Assembly: GCA_028709235.1 (NCBI GenBank)
Contig: JAQVXL010000003.1
Location: 1 to 51,632 of the forward strand
Direction: 5' to 3'
DNA length: 51,632 nt
Origin: Desulfotomaculaceae bacterium
GTDB taxonomy: Bacteria; Bacillota; Desulfotomaculia; Desulfotomaculales; Pelotomaculaceae
Part shown: piece after piece, positions 24,104 through 33,163 of the stretch
Position numbering within the stretch: the first letter of the stretch is position 1
Layout: the number at the start of each line of letters is the position of its first letter
Made by a program: the position numbers and the translations under genes
Notes under the pieces: model-generated
What the model saw: the letters and a program-made list of their open reading frames with translations, nothing else
What the model was told of the DNA's origin: nothing
The model's database searches: none

Positions 24104-25204
24104 ATGGAACCTGGAAAGATTTCCGAGCGGCAGCTAGCTTTTTTAATGGTCACGGTGCTCATTACCACAGCAATATTCTGGGCGCCTCAGCTGGCCTGCC
24201 GCGCTGTTGAGCAGGATGCCTGGATCACCGCCCACATGGCCTCTGTCTGGGGAATCCTGTCAGTCCTGGTTATTATCGCTCTGGCCAGGCGCTATCCCGG
24301 TCTTACACTAATCGAGTACCTGCCGCTAATCCTGGGCAAACCTCTGGGAAAAATCTTCGGGGCTTTGTATATATTCTGGTTCCTTTCTCAAGGCGCTGTA
24401 ATCATACTTCAATTCGCTTATTTTTTGAATATTACCCTCATGCCCAATACACCCACGGCAGTTTTTATGGTTACTGTCATAGCCCTGTGCTTTTATGCCC
24501 TGCGCAGCGGCCTGGAGGTATGGGCCAGGGTCAACGAGATCCTTCTCTTCATTGCGGTACTGACCATTGTGGCGGTAATAGTTTTGCCATTCGACAATAT
24601 GGACTTCAGCCGCCTCCTGCCGCTGGCCGATCATTCGCCTGGCCAGTTGATTTACACTTCCACCAACTCGGCTTCCTGGCGCGGCGAGGTAATTATCGCC
24701 GGGATGTTCATCCCGGCCCTGGCCAGCTTTCGCCATACCCCCCGCAACCTGATTATTTCGGTTGTATTAGTCGGTTTTATCGTGGCAGCTGTGGAAATAT
24801 CGGCTGTTGCGGTATTTGGCGGGGTGCTCACCGGCCAGAAGGAATTCCCATTTTTCAGCCTGGCCAGGATGATCAGCATCGCCAGGATCTTTGACCGGCT
24901 TGAGGTACTGATAGTTATTACCCTGCTGCTGGGAACATTTTTTAAAATCTGTGCTTTTCTCTACTGTTCTACGTTAGGCGCCGCCCAGGTCTTTGGTTTC
25001 AAAGACTACCAGTTTCTGCTGCTGCCCCTGTCCGTCTTAATGCTGGCTTTGGCAAATAATTTTTTCCGGGGAATTCCGGATATGACTGATTTTCTCACCC
25101 ATGTTTTTCCGGGTACCGCCCTGTTCTCAGCTGAGCTGGTTATCCCACTGTTCCTCTACCTGATCGCCATATTTCGCCCATTGAAGCAGGTAAAAGAATC
25201 ATGA
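24104..25204 (+). CDS. Spore germination receptor subunit B (GerAB, APC-like permease)
   Basis: 366 aa, ten predicted membrane helices. Conserved start KISERQLAFLMVTVLITTAI, then PGLTLIEYLPLILGKPLGKI, the endospore germination permease signature. AGGAGG sits before the ATG, which directly follows the gerA stop. In this family subunit B is thought to bind the germinant. It overlaps gerC by four bases (ATGA), which implies coupled translation. Confidence 0.93.
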   Translation: MEPGKISERQLAFLMVTVLITTAIFWAPQLACRAVEQDAWITAHMASVWGILSVLVIIALARRYPGLTLIEYLPLILGKPLGKIFGALYIFWFLSQGAVIILQFAYFLNITLMPNTPTAVFMVTVIALCFYALRSGLEVWARVNEILLFIAVLTIVAVIVLPFDNMDFSRLLPLADHSPGQLIYTSTNSASWRGEVIIAGMFIPALASFRHTPRNLIISVVLVGFIVAAVEISAVAVFGGVLTGQKEFPFFSLARMISIARIFDRLEVLIVITLLLGTFFKICAFLYCSTLGAAQVFGFKDYQFLLLPLSVLMLALANNFFRGIPDMTDFLTHVFPGTALFSAELVIPLFLYLIAIFRPLKQVKES

Positions 25205-26448
25205 AAAGGATTATTCCTGCGCTTTTTATAATGATATTACCGATACTGTTTTATGGCTGCTGGGACCGCCGGGAAATCAGCGACCTTGGCCTTGTGGTGG
25301 GCGCCGCAGTTGACCAGGCCGAACTTGCAGGAAAAACCGGTGTTGAAATAACTTTACAGGTGGCCAACCCCGTGGTCATGACCGCCGGCCAGGGCGCTGC
25401 AGCCGGGGGCGGGGGCACAGGCGTGATCAGCGGGATGGTGCCTTTCTGGACAATAAGTGAGACGGGAGAAACAATAAGGAGCGCTATATCAAAAACAAAC
25501 TACCGCATCCCCAGACATCTTTTTTGGGGCCATAACCGGGTGATCATCTATGGCGATAAAGCAGCCCGCAGCGGGTTAGTCCCGTTTTTAGACCGTATTA
25601 CACGCGGCATTGAAAGTCGTGATAATAACTTCATAGCCGTGTCGAAGGGAGACGCAGGCAAGATATTAGAACTGGAATCGCCGGCTTTTCAGTCAACCGC
25701 CCTGGCCTTAAATAGCATCTTCCTGGATAAAGACGGCTGGCAGGGGATTCTGGCGGTGGACCTGGCTGATTTCGAATACCGCCTGGGCACCGGCATTACC
25801 AGCCCGCTGGCGCCGGTGGTGGAAGTTATCCCACAGACCAGCGCTCTCTTTAAAGAAAAACAAGCAGGTCTCATTAATACTGTCGCCATTACCGGATTGG
25901 CCGCCTTCGACCCGGACGGCAGGCTGGTCGATTACTTCAACGAAAGGGAATCGATGGGACTGTTATGGGTGATGAACAGGGTGAAAAACCGCGAGATGAC
26001 CATTCCTCATTTTGCCGGCGGGATAGAGGAGCATATCAGCCTGAGACAGGTGAACGCTAAAAGCAAGATGGATGTGAGCATTGGAGATGACGGACTGCCG
26101 GTTTTTGAGATAAAAACGCAAGCCAGGTTTGACGTGATGGAACATTTTGGAGCAAGCCGGGGATTATCAGATGTCAGTGTGATTTATGACCTTGAAAAAA
26201 TGGCCGCAAGCCAGATGATCAATGAAATAGAGGCTGCCGTAAAAAGATCGCAGCAGATAAATACCGATGTGTTCGGTTTGGGCGAAGAGGTTCAAAGGCA
26301 GCTTCGCCGGGAGTGGCCCCAGTATAAAGAGCATTGGCGGGAAATTTACCCTATAGTAAACGTGACCATCGAGTGCGAGACACGTATCCGTGACCGGCAG
26401 TTAGCCGTGGAACCGCCCGGATCCCGTACAGAGGGGGCCGGGCAGTAA
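25201..26448 (+). CDS. Spore germination receptor subunit C, lipoprotein (Ger(x)C)
   Basis: 415 aa. The lipoprotein signal peptide ends at the lipobox LFYGC (C20) and is followed by WDRREISDLGLVVGAAVDQ, the Ger(x)C hallmark. Further family motifs are RIPRHLFWGHNRVIIYGDKA and FLDRITRGIESRDNNFIAVS. It is anchored to the outer face of the spore inner membrane. It overlaps gerB by four bases, and its stop codon overlaps the start of the next gene (TAATG). Confidence 0.93.
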   Translation: MKRIIPALFIMILPILFYGCWDRREISDLGLVVGAAVDQAELAGKTGVEITLQVANPVVMTAGQGAAAGGGGTGVISGMVPFWTISETGETIRSAISKTNYRIPRHLFWGHNRVIIYGDKAARSGLVPFLDRITRGIESRDNNFIAVSKGDAGKILELESPAFQSTALALNSIFLDKDGWQGILAVDLADFEYRLGTGITSPLAPVVEVIPQTSALFKEKQAGLINTVAITGLAAFDPDGRLVDYFNERESMGLLWVMNRVKNREMTIPHFAGGIEEHISLRQVNAKSKMDVSIGDDGLPVFEIKTQARFDVMEHFGASRGLSDVSVIYDLEKMAASQMINEIEAAVKRSQQINTDVFGLGEEVQRQLRREWPQYKEHWREIYPIVNVTIECETRIRDRQLAVEPPGSRTEGAGQ

Positions 26449-26681
26449 TGGTCTATCTTTATATCGCTGTGATCATAGCGCTGGCCGTTATAGAAGGAAG
26501 GCCCTTAATCCGTAATAAAAAGTGGGCCGAGCTGGCCGTCTTTTCATTTTTAATTATTGCCGGCGCTGCTGTAATTATAATGGACAATTTGGCCTTTGAA
26601 CCTTATCGTGTTTCTTACATAATTGATTTTATTTTCCGGCCTTATACTAGTTTTATTAAGAATGTCCTGAGCAGTTTTTAG
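26448..26681 (+). CDS. Small membrane protein, fourth gene of the ger operon (77 aa)
   Basis: 77 aa. The ATG shares a base with the gerC stop (TAATG), strong evidence of coupling. Two membrane segments: LYIAVIIALAVIEGRPLI and LAVFSFLIIAGAAVIIMDNL. The C-terminal part is amphipathic (FIFRPYTSFIKNVLSSF). Small fourth subunits, often called D, occur in some ger operons; this may be one (inference from place and topology). It converges with rtcB only 11 bases away, so no separate terminator fits between them. Confidence 0.75.
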   Translation: MVYLYIAVIIALAVIEGRPLIRNKKWAELAVFSFLIIAGAAVIIMDNLAFEPYRVSYIIDFIFRPYTSFIKNVLSSF

Positions 26682-26692
26682 AAACAGCAAAT

Positions 26693-28123
26693 TCAATCTT
26701 TTCCTTTGATAACGGCCAGGGGGACCAGTCTGGCCACTTTGCGGGTCATGCCGATGGCGGCCAGTGTTTCCACAACCCGGTCGATATCCTTATAGGCCCC
26801 CGGCGCTTCATCCAGCAGCTCTTTGTAATTTCTGATGTTATAAAGCACACCCGACATGCTGCGCTCAAACTGTTCTTTTGATATTTCCTTTACAGCCGCC
26901 GTCCTTGACATTATTCTGCCGGCGCCGTGGTTTACGGAAAAAAACGACTCCGCCGCTTTTTCTGTGCCTGTAAGAACGTAAGACGCCGTCCCCATGCTGC
27001 CCGGTATTAAAACCGGGTGGCCGGTGTGCCTGTATACCGCAGGGTTTCCCTTGTGGCCGGGCGGCAGCGCCCGTATCGCCCCCTTGCGGTGTACCAGCAG
27101 CCTCTGTCCGGCGTGTTCCTCCCACTTGGCTATGTTGTGGGCGACGTCGTATATCAAATCAATTTCCGAGGCGTACTTTCCCCCGCCCAAAACATCTTTA
27201 AAAGCCCGGCGGGTTTCATGGGTGATTAGCTGGCGGTTGGCAAAGGCGTAATTAACCGCACAGGCCATTGCGGCGTAATAATCCTTTCCCTCTTGCGAGT
27301 CAGCCGGGGCACAGGCAAGCCCGCGGTCAGGAATTTCAATACCGTGCTTTCCGGCTGCCGCAAGCAAAGTTTTACTGTAGTCGCTGCAGATCTGGTGGCC
27401 AAAACCACGGCTGCCCGTGTGGATCATCACCGTAAGCATACCGGGGTTAATTCCGAAAATATTGGCCGCCGCGCGGTCATAGACCCCGCTGACCACCTGC
27501 AGCTCAATAAAATGGTTGCCCCCGCCCAGAGTACCCAACTGAACCGCGCCCCGCTTGTAAGCCTTACTGCTGACAGCGCCCAGGTCAACTCCGGGCAGGC
27601 AGCCGCCCTCCTCGATTTTATTAAGATCATCAGGCAGCCCAAAGCCGCGCTCCACCAGGCCAATCGGCCCAATATGGACAACCTCTTCGAAAATTTCCCT
27701 GGTAATCTCTCTGTTCCTGCTATTCCTGCCTACACCGGTAGGGACGTATTCCTCAATACGGTCGATCAGCCTGCGCAGAAAAGGAGGATCCAATTCACCG
27801 GCCAAGAGACCTGTCGCCAGCAGGCGCACCCCGCAGTTTATGTCCATCCCCACGGCGCCCGCGGATATAACACCGTCTGCAGTACAGGCCATTACTCCGC
27901 CGATAGGCAGGCCAAATCCCTCGTGCATATCCGGCATACCGCACACCGGCCCCCTGACACCAGGCAAGCTGGCAGCGTTGGCCAGCTGTTGCAGCGACTT
28001 GTCGGTCATAATTAAAGGCAGCAGTTCATCATCGGCGTAGACAATCCCATCCACCGCCATCTTCCCGTATCGTTTGAGGCGGTACCTGTTTTCCCCATCT
28101 TTTATTAGTTCCACATTGATCAC
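26693..28123 (-). CDS. rtcB: RNA-splicing ligase RtcB
   Basis: 476 aa. Metal-binding motifs AVGMDINCGVRLLATGL, TLGGGNHFIELQVV, and HTGSRGFGHQICSDY, then the guanylation-site region FFSVNHGAGRIMSRTAAVKE with the nucleophilic His. Purine-binding GSMGTASYVLTGTEKAAES is also present. RtcB joins 2',3'-cyclic phosphate or 3'-phosphate RNA ends to 5'-OH ends using GTP and Mn2+. The GTG start has only a weak ribosome site. No archease gene is adjacent. Confidence 0.95.
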   Translation of the reverse strand: MINVELIKDGENRYRLKRYGKMAVDGIVYADDELLPLIMTDKSLQQLANAASLPGVRGPVCGMPDMHEGFGLPIGGVMACTADGVISAGAVGMDINCGVRLLATGLLAGELDPPFLRRLIDRIEEYVPTGVGRNSRNREITREIFEEVVHIGPIGLVERGFGLPDDLNKIEEGGCLPGVDLGAVSSKAYKRGAVQLGTLGGGNHFIELQVVSGVYDRAAANIFGINPGMLTVMIHTGSRGFGHQICSDYSKTLLAAAGKHGIEIPDRGLACAPADSQEGKDYYAAMACAVNYAFANRQLITHETRRAFKDVLGGGKYASEIDLIYDVAHNIAKWEEHAGQRLLVHRKGAIRALPPGHKGNPAVYRHTGHPVLIPGSMGTASYVLTGTEKAAESFFSVNHGAGRIMSRTAAVKEISKEQFERSMSGVLYNIRNYKELLDEAPGAYKDIDRVVETLAAIGMTRKVARLVPLAVIKGKD

Positions 28124-28445
28124 ACCAATACCAAATTCTTTAATACCCTAAAAAAAGCAAAGCTAAACTTCAGCCTTGCTCAGGTTACAAACCAAGTCCG
28201 CGGTGTTGAGTCCGCCTGGCATTAGGGCCGGCGGGCGGCGCCGGGACAGCGATGTTTACGGGGCGCAGCAACGTCCGCTGCTAAAAATTGAAGCGCCGGT
28301 TGGCTGGCTTTTCTCCCGCCGAAGCCTGTGCGGCTAAAGCCGACCTGCAGGAGTGTGTTCCCCGTCTAATGTTACAATGGACAGCCGGCTCTAACACCAG
28401 GACTTGGCCAGATGAAATTGATCGACACTATCAGCAAGCGGAACT
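28124..28445. other. Intergenic region between rtcB and the rubredoxin gene
   Basis: About 320 bases with no supported gene. It is GC-rich in the middle, with several imperfect inverted repeats (for example GGCCGGCG/CGCCGG around 28227-28243). It holds one copy of the GTGCGGC palindrome at 28327-28350. It should contain the rtcB promoter, but no clear -35/-10 pair was found. Confidence 0.5.
28327..28350 (-). repeat. GTGCGGC palindromic repeat, degenerate copy
   Basis: TGTGCGGCTAAAGCCGACCTGCAG. The minus strand reads CTGCAGGTCGGCTTTAGCCG followed by CACA, the same pattern as the copies at 14394 and 31235, with one base lost from the stem. Stem CGGCT/AGCCG. Confidence 0.6.
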
Positions 28446-29129
28446 TTAGCTCTGCTTTTCAAACTCTGACTTGCCCACGCCGCAGACAGGGCATACCCAG
28501 TCGTCCGGAATATCCGCAAAAGATGTTCCTGGCGCTATACCGCCATCCGGGTCACCCACCGCCGGGTCATATACATAACCGCACACTTTGCATACATACT
28601 TCTCCGACACAGTGCCTTCCTCCTCTTTTTTAGTAATAGCCGGCGCTGCGGGCGGAACGCTGCCCGCTTTCAACTGATGATAGTAGGCGTAAGTCATGGG
28701 AATGCCTTTACTGAGAGTATCGGCCTCAGTTATTTCGCCCAAAAAAACAGTGTGTGTATTGGCGTCAAATTCCTGTATTACTTTAGCCTCTACAAATGAC
28801 AACACATAATCAGTCAAATACGGCGCACCATTCTGCCCCATCTGGTAGCTGACACCCTCGAATTTATTACTTTCCCGGCCTGATTTAAAACCAAACTGGC
28901 CGATCAAGTTCAGTGGCACATCCTGTGAGAGAATTGACACAGTAAATGTTTTGCTGTCCTTGATATATTCGTGAGTAAGGTTATTCTTGTTGATGCTTAC
29001 CGCGATAGTTGCCGGATCACTTGAGATCTGAAACACAGTATTACCGATCTGACCGTTTACCTTATCCCCTTTCTTCGATGTGATCACATAAAGACCGTAG
29101 CTGAAGTTGAACAAAGCCTTTGGATTCAA
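28446..29129 (-). CDS. High-molecular-weight rubredoxin: flavin reductase domain fused to rubredoxin
   Basis: 227 aa, TTG start after AGAGGTG. Residues 1-150 are a flavin reductase-like FMN-binding domain ([20 protein letters not shown] and [19 protein letters not shown]). After a short Pro/Ala linker, residues 175-225 are a rubredoxin with two CxxCG knuckles: [12 protein letters not shown] and [16 protein letters not shown]. In acetogens such fusions pass electrons to flavodiiron proteins for oxygen or NO reduction. No flavodiiron gene is in the window. It is transcribed as a single gene. Confidence 0.92.
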   Translation of the reverse strand: MNPKALFNFSYGLYVITSKKGDKVNGQIGNTVFQISSDPATIAVSINKNNLTHEYIKDSKTFTVSILSQDVPLNLIGQFGFKSGRESNKFEGVSYQMGQNGAPYLTDYVLSFVEAKVIQEFDANTHTVFLGEITEADTLSKGIPMTYAYYHQLKAGSVPPAAPAITKKEEEGTVSEKYVCKVCGYVYDPAVGDPDGGIAPGTSFADIPDDWVCPVCGVGKSEFEKQS

Positions 29130-29240
29130 TCTATATACACCTCTTTCTGTTTGCTTCTTGATATTATCCGATACTAATATTAATTTTTTATAACAAATTT
29201 CTTATTTTTTTATTATTATCTACTTATTATTTATTTTTAT

Positions 29241-29268
29241 AAAAGAAAAGGCGCTTTGTTAAAGCGCC
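29241..29268 (-). terminator. Rho-independent terminator of the stalk-domain gene
   Basis: Stem GGCGCTTT/AAAGCGCC (29250-29257 with 29261-29268). On the minus strand it is followed by TTTTCTTTT. It lies 47 bases past the stop of the gene ending at 29316. Confidence 0.85.
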
Positions 29269-29315
29269 AGAGAAGAACAACGAAAAACCATGTAAAGCCT
29301 TTATTTAACTGCCAA

Positions 29316-30947
29316 TTAGTTTGAGTAGATGATCACGGTGTTTGTGCTCCCGTCGTACTGGACCGTGCAGCCCAGTTCCTCGGCAACAAACCTCAATGGC
29401 ACCATAGTCCGATCGCCCTTGATCGACGGCGGCGCGTCAAGCCGCTTTTCCACGCCGTTAACTGAATACACCGTCTTATTGATGAACATATTAATAGTAT
29501 TATCACCGCGCATAATATTGATCTGGTCCGGCGCAACCCAGTCCACCTCGCACCCGAGGGCTTCCGCCAGGGCTCTTAGAGGAACAAAGGTCCTGCCGCC
29601 GTTCTCCAATTCGACGATGTAAGGGTCAACATCAAATATGACCGGTACGCCGTTTAATAGCACAGTCGGAGTATTTGAAGTAATTGGCGGAACTGGAGGA
29701 TCAACCACCATCTGCATCAGGTCCAGGCTGTTGGCCGGGGTCATTGCCGGAACGTCCACCTGGACGTTTGGATCTGCTTCGGCCTCCGCATAGCCCTCGA
29801 TTAACAGGTCCAGCATAGTGGTCCCGGTGCTGTAATCCTGCACATTAACCTTAATTGTATCATTTCCCAGTGAAGATACGCCGGTCTGGTTAAATTCGCC
29901 CTGCATCACGCCGGTTACACTCAAGCTCTCCGTGCCCATGTCCGCCTTGAAATCCACGGTGTAGGTACCGTTACATAAATCTTTACCGCTGGTATAATCC
30001 GCTTTGACAACCAGCTGACCGCTGAACTCCGGCCCGCCGCCCAGATCCAGGGTCATGTTAAAGCTGTGTTGTCCCGGAGAGAGCATTGAGGCTTCATACT
30101 TCAGCTCTTTTAGGGTGATAATACCCGCCATCATATCTTTTACTTCCGCGGCAGTGTCCGGATAGCTGCCGTCGTTGACGCTCTGCTCAATACTTGTCAG
30201 TATATCGTTCTTGATCATATCAGCGGCCTGCTGCTGTCCGCCTGACATGGCCACATAATCCGCCACCAGCGCAGCAAATCTCTCTTTTTCATTGGCTACT
30301 TTGTTTAAGACCTCCAGGGTTACATCCTCAAAACCATCCTGGTCTAAAACGAAGCTAACCTGTTGATCAGTCAGGGATACAGCAAAGTATTTTTCAGGCA
30401 CCGCTTCAACGAAGAAAACCATTAGTTCTGTTAACTCCGCCGGTAGATACTGGCCGCTGTTGATGTTTGTCCACATAGTACTGTAGGCCCGGTCGTCCAT
30501 ATAAACGTATGGCGGCAGTTCTTGCCCTGCCGGCATAACCCCGCTTTGCATGTCATTCAACAAAGACAGGAGTTCCGTGGTCATGATAAACCTGCCGTTA
30601 TCCATAAACATGCCGCCGGAATATTTGCCGCCGTCATAATTAACGAGATAATTCATGGCCAATTTGTTCTCCGGGGAATCAAGTTTGTAGTCTAATTGCA
30701 AATCCGCCCCGGCTAGCTTGGCCACTGGAACCATCGTTTCGGCCAGTGTGCCGCTTAATGCTTTTATCTGATAATAAGCGGTGCCGGAGGCTGTTTTGTT
30801 AATCTCTCCTGCAGGAATCAGATCAGCGCTTTGCAGCCTGTCGATCATCATTTGCTTGGCTGTTAACTGGGCCGCGCTGGCGGAAAACACCACGCCCAAA
30901 CACAAAAGCACGGTCAGCGCCAACAGGAAATATCTAGTTTTTTTCAT
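29316..30947 (-). CDS. Secreted protein with C-terminal copper amine oxidase N-like (stalk) domain
   Basis: 543 aa from the ATG at 30947, which has GGGAGG 7 bases upstream. A signal peptide (MKKTRYFLLALTVLLCLGVV, then FSASAA) is followed by a large region of unknown family (residues about 30-410) rich in beta-strand patterns. The C-terminal domain carries two copies of the stalk motif: GGRTFVPLRALAEALGCEVD and GDRTMVPLRFVAEELGCTVQ. Such domains are common on exported proteins of Clostridia. The protein is probably an envelope or extracellular factor. No enzymatic motif was seen. Confidence 0.85.
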   Translation of the reverse strand: MKKTRYFLLALTVLLCLGVVFSASAAQLTAKQMMIDRLQSADLIPAGEINKTASGTAYYQIKALSGTLAETMVPVAKLAGADLQLDYKLDSPENKLAMNYLVNYDGGKYSGGMFMDNGRFIMTTELLSLLNDMQSGVMPAGQELPPYVYMDDRAYSTMWTNINSGQYLPAELTELMVFFVEAVPEKYFAVSLTDQQVSFVLDQDGFEDVTLEVLNKVANEKERFAALVADYVAMSGGQQQAADMIKNDILTSIEQSVNDGSYPDTAAEVKDMMAGIITLKELKYEASMLSPGQHSFNMTLDLGGGPEFSGQLVVKADYTSGKDLCNGTYTVDFKADMGTESLSVTGVMQGEFNQTGVSSLGNDTIKVNVQDYSTGTTMLDLLIEGYAEAEADPNVQVDVPAMTPANSLDLMQMVVDPPVPPITSNTPTVLLNGVPVIFDVDPYIVELENGGRTFVPLRALAEALGCEVDWVAPDQINIMRGDNTINMFINKTVYSVNGVEKRLDAPPSIKGDRTMVPLRFVAEELGCTVQYDGSTNTVIIYSN

Positions 30948-31150
30948 GCTCGTCCCTCCCAATAAAATATTTTAATCAGTTAACCAAAAACCGGTCACCT
31001 GTTGAAACTCAGACACACCTCCCTTATCTTCCTTATATTATATACTCTAACATAAATATACCCTGTTAAAAAAGGTGTTTTAAAGAAAATATCCTGTCGT
31101 TTAAAGGTAAATATATATATATCTGCCTTTTATACCTCCCATAAGCATTT

Positions 31151-31175
31151 AGCGGGATAAATTCCGCCCTACAAC
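31151..31175 (-). repeat. GCGG/CCGC palindromic repeat, variant copy
   Basis: AGCGGGATAAATTCCGCCCTACAAC. It is closest to the copy at 22286 (GCGGATAATTCCGC then CTACAA). On the minus strand it starts GTTGTAGGGCGGAA. Confidence 0.6.
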
Positions 31176-31234
31176 AAAATGCTCAACAAATATGTTCAAA
31201 AGTAACGCTGGGGGGCAGCATAAACACTGATTAA

Positions 31235-31258
31235 CTGTAGGTGCGGCTTAAGCCACAC
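31235..31258 (+). repeat. GTGCGGCT palindromic repeat
   Basis: CTGTAGGTGCGGCTTAAGCC followed by ACAC. The first 15 bases match the copy at 14394 exactly; the second arm carries one change (AGCCACAC for AGCCGCAC). Confidence 0.7.
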
Positions 31259-31278
31259 AAACTTCGACGGGATAAAAG

Positions 31279-31602
31279 TCAGCCCATCGGCACTTCAATA
31301 TTTAACAGCGGCGCGTGTTGCTGCGCCCCGTAAATATCGCTGTCGCCGGCGCCGCCCGATACGACGGGGCGGACAATTGTTGCTTTAATGGCGTTGGCCG
31401 GGGCAAATTCAATTACATCAATAACTCCATCCGCCTCAATACCATATAGAGCAGCAAACATTTTTTTTGTGAAAACACCTGATCGCCTGGCCAGCTCGAA
31501 ATTTTCCCTGTCTTTAAAAATAATATCCAGTGTTAGCTCGTAAGGACCTGAATTCTTGCTGCGGATGACTTCAGCCATTTCAGTAAGCTTAATTTTCTTC
31601 AT
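31279..31602 (-). CDS. DUF4387 family protein
   Basis: 107 aa. Family features are LTEMAEVIRSKNSGPYELTL and DIIFKDRENFELARRSGVF and IEFAPANAIKATIVRPVVSG. DUF4387 proteins regularly pair with DUF1446/AtuA proteins, as here (32 bases downstream of one). They are sometimes fused to it. The reaction is unknown; both may act on acyl or terpenoid CoA intermediates. ATG with GGATGGG upstream. Confidence 0.85.
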   Translation of the reverse strand: MKKIKLTEMAEVIRSKNSGPYELTLDIIFKDRENFELARRSGVFTKKMFAALYGIEADGVIDVIEFAPANAIKATIVRPVVSGGAGDSDIYGAQQHAPLLNIEVPMG

Positions 31603-31634
31603 ATTCCCATCCTTTACCCTGAAAGTTTACGGCT

Positions 31635-32990
31635 TTAAACGTTTATTATCTCCATTGGGAAGAGCTCAAAGGGATCGGCCACCTCCATCAGGTGGTAAAT
31701 ATTATAATTAAAAACCTCGCCGCCCCTGAATTCCGCTGGGGAAAAGGGGAAGGCCAGGTTGCCCGCCGTTGCTGTCCGGCCCGGATAACTACAATGCAGC
31801 ATGGTGGAACGCGCAAAGCCGCAGATTGTATCCGCCGTTTCCTGGTTTTTACCGATGACTTCAATAATAATGCCGATTTCATGGGGGACTGCGTCCCGCA
31901 CCGGTTCCAGATCTCCCATAACGCCGTTTTTACCGTAAATTTTGAAGCTTAAAGAATAATCGCTGCCCGTACCTGCAAAATTGTCTCTGGTCCTTTCCTT
32001 AACAATCTCCATGACTTGATCAATTTCACTGATCATGACCGGATCCCGGCACCCTGCGATGGTTACCGTCCTGAAGCCGGCCTTCTTAACACCCTCCAGT
32101 TTCACCGTGTATTTTTGGGCCGGGATAAACTTGCTGCCGGTTACCCTCACCCGGTTTTCCGCCACCTGTTCGTACCTTGTTCTTTTCAGATCCAGACAGC
32201 CGCCGGGAAGGGGCAGATATACCGGGTCTGATTTTTCGTATAAGGTGTGGGCAGCCACGGAAGTCACAGTGCAGACACGGGCCGGGTTTAACGTTTCCAC
32301 CTCGAAGTATCCCGCGCCGATCCGCCCCAGCAGACAGTCGCTGCCGCTGCCTGGTGTGGAGGCGATAGCGCCGCATTCCAAAATCTTACCCATATGGATA
32401 GCCGGTCCGGGCCTGTAGCCTGACTGGCAGGCCGGGGCGGCGAAAACCGAGGGGTCGTAAGCGCGCCCGGCGATTACTACCTGCGCGCCTGCTTCCAGCG
32501 CTCCCGCCAGGGGCTCAACACCCATCTGCCCGACAATCCTGACCGCCTCGTCCAGATCTTTTTCTTGCAGCGGCGGCACAGGCCCCAGTGGCTTTATTTT
32601 GTTCCGGTACAGTGAATCTCTCACTTTTTCCCGTTCAACCTCGGCATGTATTACCGCCATCCTGAAATGCAGATCCTTTTGCCCGGCTATTTCCATTATC
32701 AGATCCACATCTCTTTTTAAATGTGGTTCCCCGCCGCTTCCTCCCGCACTGCCGATCAGCAGGGGAATTTTGTTAGCTGCCGCGGCCTCAAGCAGGTAGT
32801 TAAGATCCCTCTTTACCGCGTTTCTGCCGGTGAATGGCTCCCCAGCGCCCAGGTAGTAGGGTCCGGGGTCGGTGGATCCCGCGTCCACAGCAATAGCATC
32901 AGGTAAGCGGCTTAAACCCTCTTTAAAAGAACTTAAGGGAAATCCATAGCCCAGTATGGCTGTGGGAGATAAAACCAGAAATTCTTTCAA
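31635..32990 (-). CDS. DUF1446 (AtuA-like) family protein
   Basis: 451 aa from a TTG at 32990, 8 bases after AAGGAGG; an upstream TTG overlaps that site. Motifs: AILGYGFPLSSFKEGLSRLP, DAIAVDAGSTDPGPYYLGAG, IPLLIGSAGGSGGEPHLKRD and GAQVVIAGRAYDPSVFAAPA. This is the family of AtuA from acyclic terpene utilisation. In anaerobes the gene pair DUF1446/DUF4387 is found without other terpene genes and its role is unsettled. It is divergent from the phosphoglycerate mutase gene. Confidence 0.9.
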   Translation of the reverse strand: MKEFLVLSPTAILGYGFPLSSFKEGLSRLPDAIAVDAGSTDPGPYYLGAGEPFTGRNAVKRDLNYLLEAAAANKIPLLIGSAGGSGGEPHLKRDVDLIMEIAGQKDLHFRMAVIHAEVEREKVRDSLYRNKIKPLGPVPPLQEKDLDEAVRIVGQMGVEPLAGALEAGAQVVIAGRAYDPSVFAAPACQSGYRPGPAIHMGKILECGAIASTPGSGSDCLLGRIGAGYFEVETLNPARVCTVTSVAAHTLYEKSDPVYLPLPGGCLDLKRTRYEQVAENRVRVTGSKFIPAQKYTVKLEGVKKAGFRTVTIAGCRDPVMISEIDQVMEIVKERTRDNFAGTGSDYSLSFKIYGKNGVMGDLEPVRDAVPHEIGIIIEVIGKNQETADTICGFARSTMLHCSYPGRTATAGNLAFPFSPAEFRGGEVFNYNIYHLMEVADPFELFPMEIINV

Positions 32991-33163
32991 CAGAGCATCC
33001 TCCTTATTTTTCAACCAATTGGTGAAAGGATGTTTTACGGGATATAGATAATTACGTCTCTGTATTGAGGTTATAATACTGAAAGCTCTTTGCTTTGTGG
33101 AGCAGGATTCTTCCTATAGCAGGAGAATACCATTTTTAGACGATTAAATAAAGGGAGAAGAAC

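Larger units (their letters stand above)
30948..31278. other. Intergenic region with promoter-like sequence and two palindromic repeats
   Basis: About 330 bases without a gene. A TATAAT-like -10 for the stalk-domain gene is seen on the minus strand near 31036-31050 (AGTATATAATATAAGG). Two members of the palindrome family lie at 31151-31175 and 31235-31258. The segment 31105-31125 is a simple ATATAT run. Confidence 0.55.

Noticed and set aside
27293-28015. 240-codon plus-strand frame opposite rtcB
   Set aside because: Shadow of the codon pattern in rtcB, whose active-site motifs are intact on the other strand.
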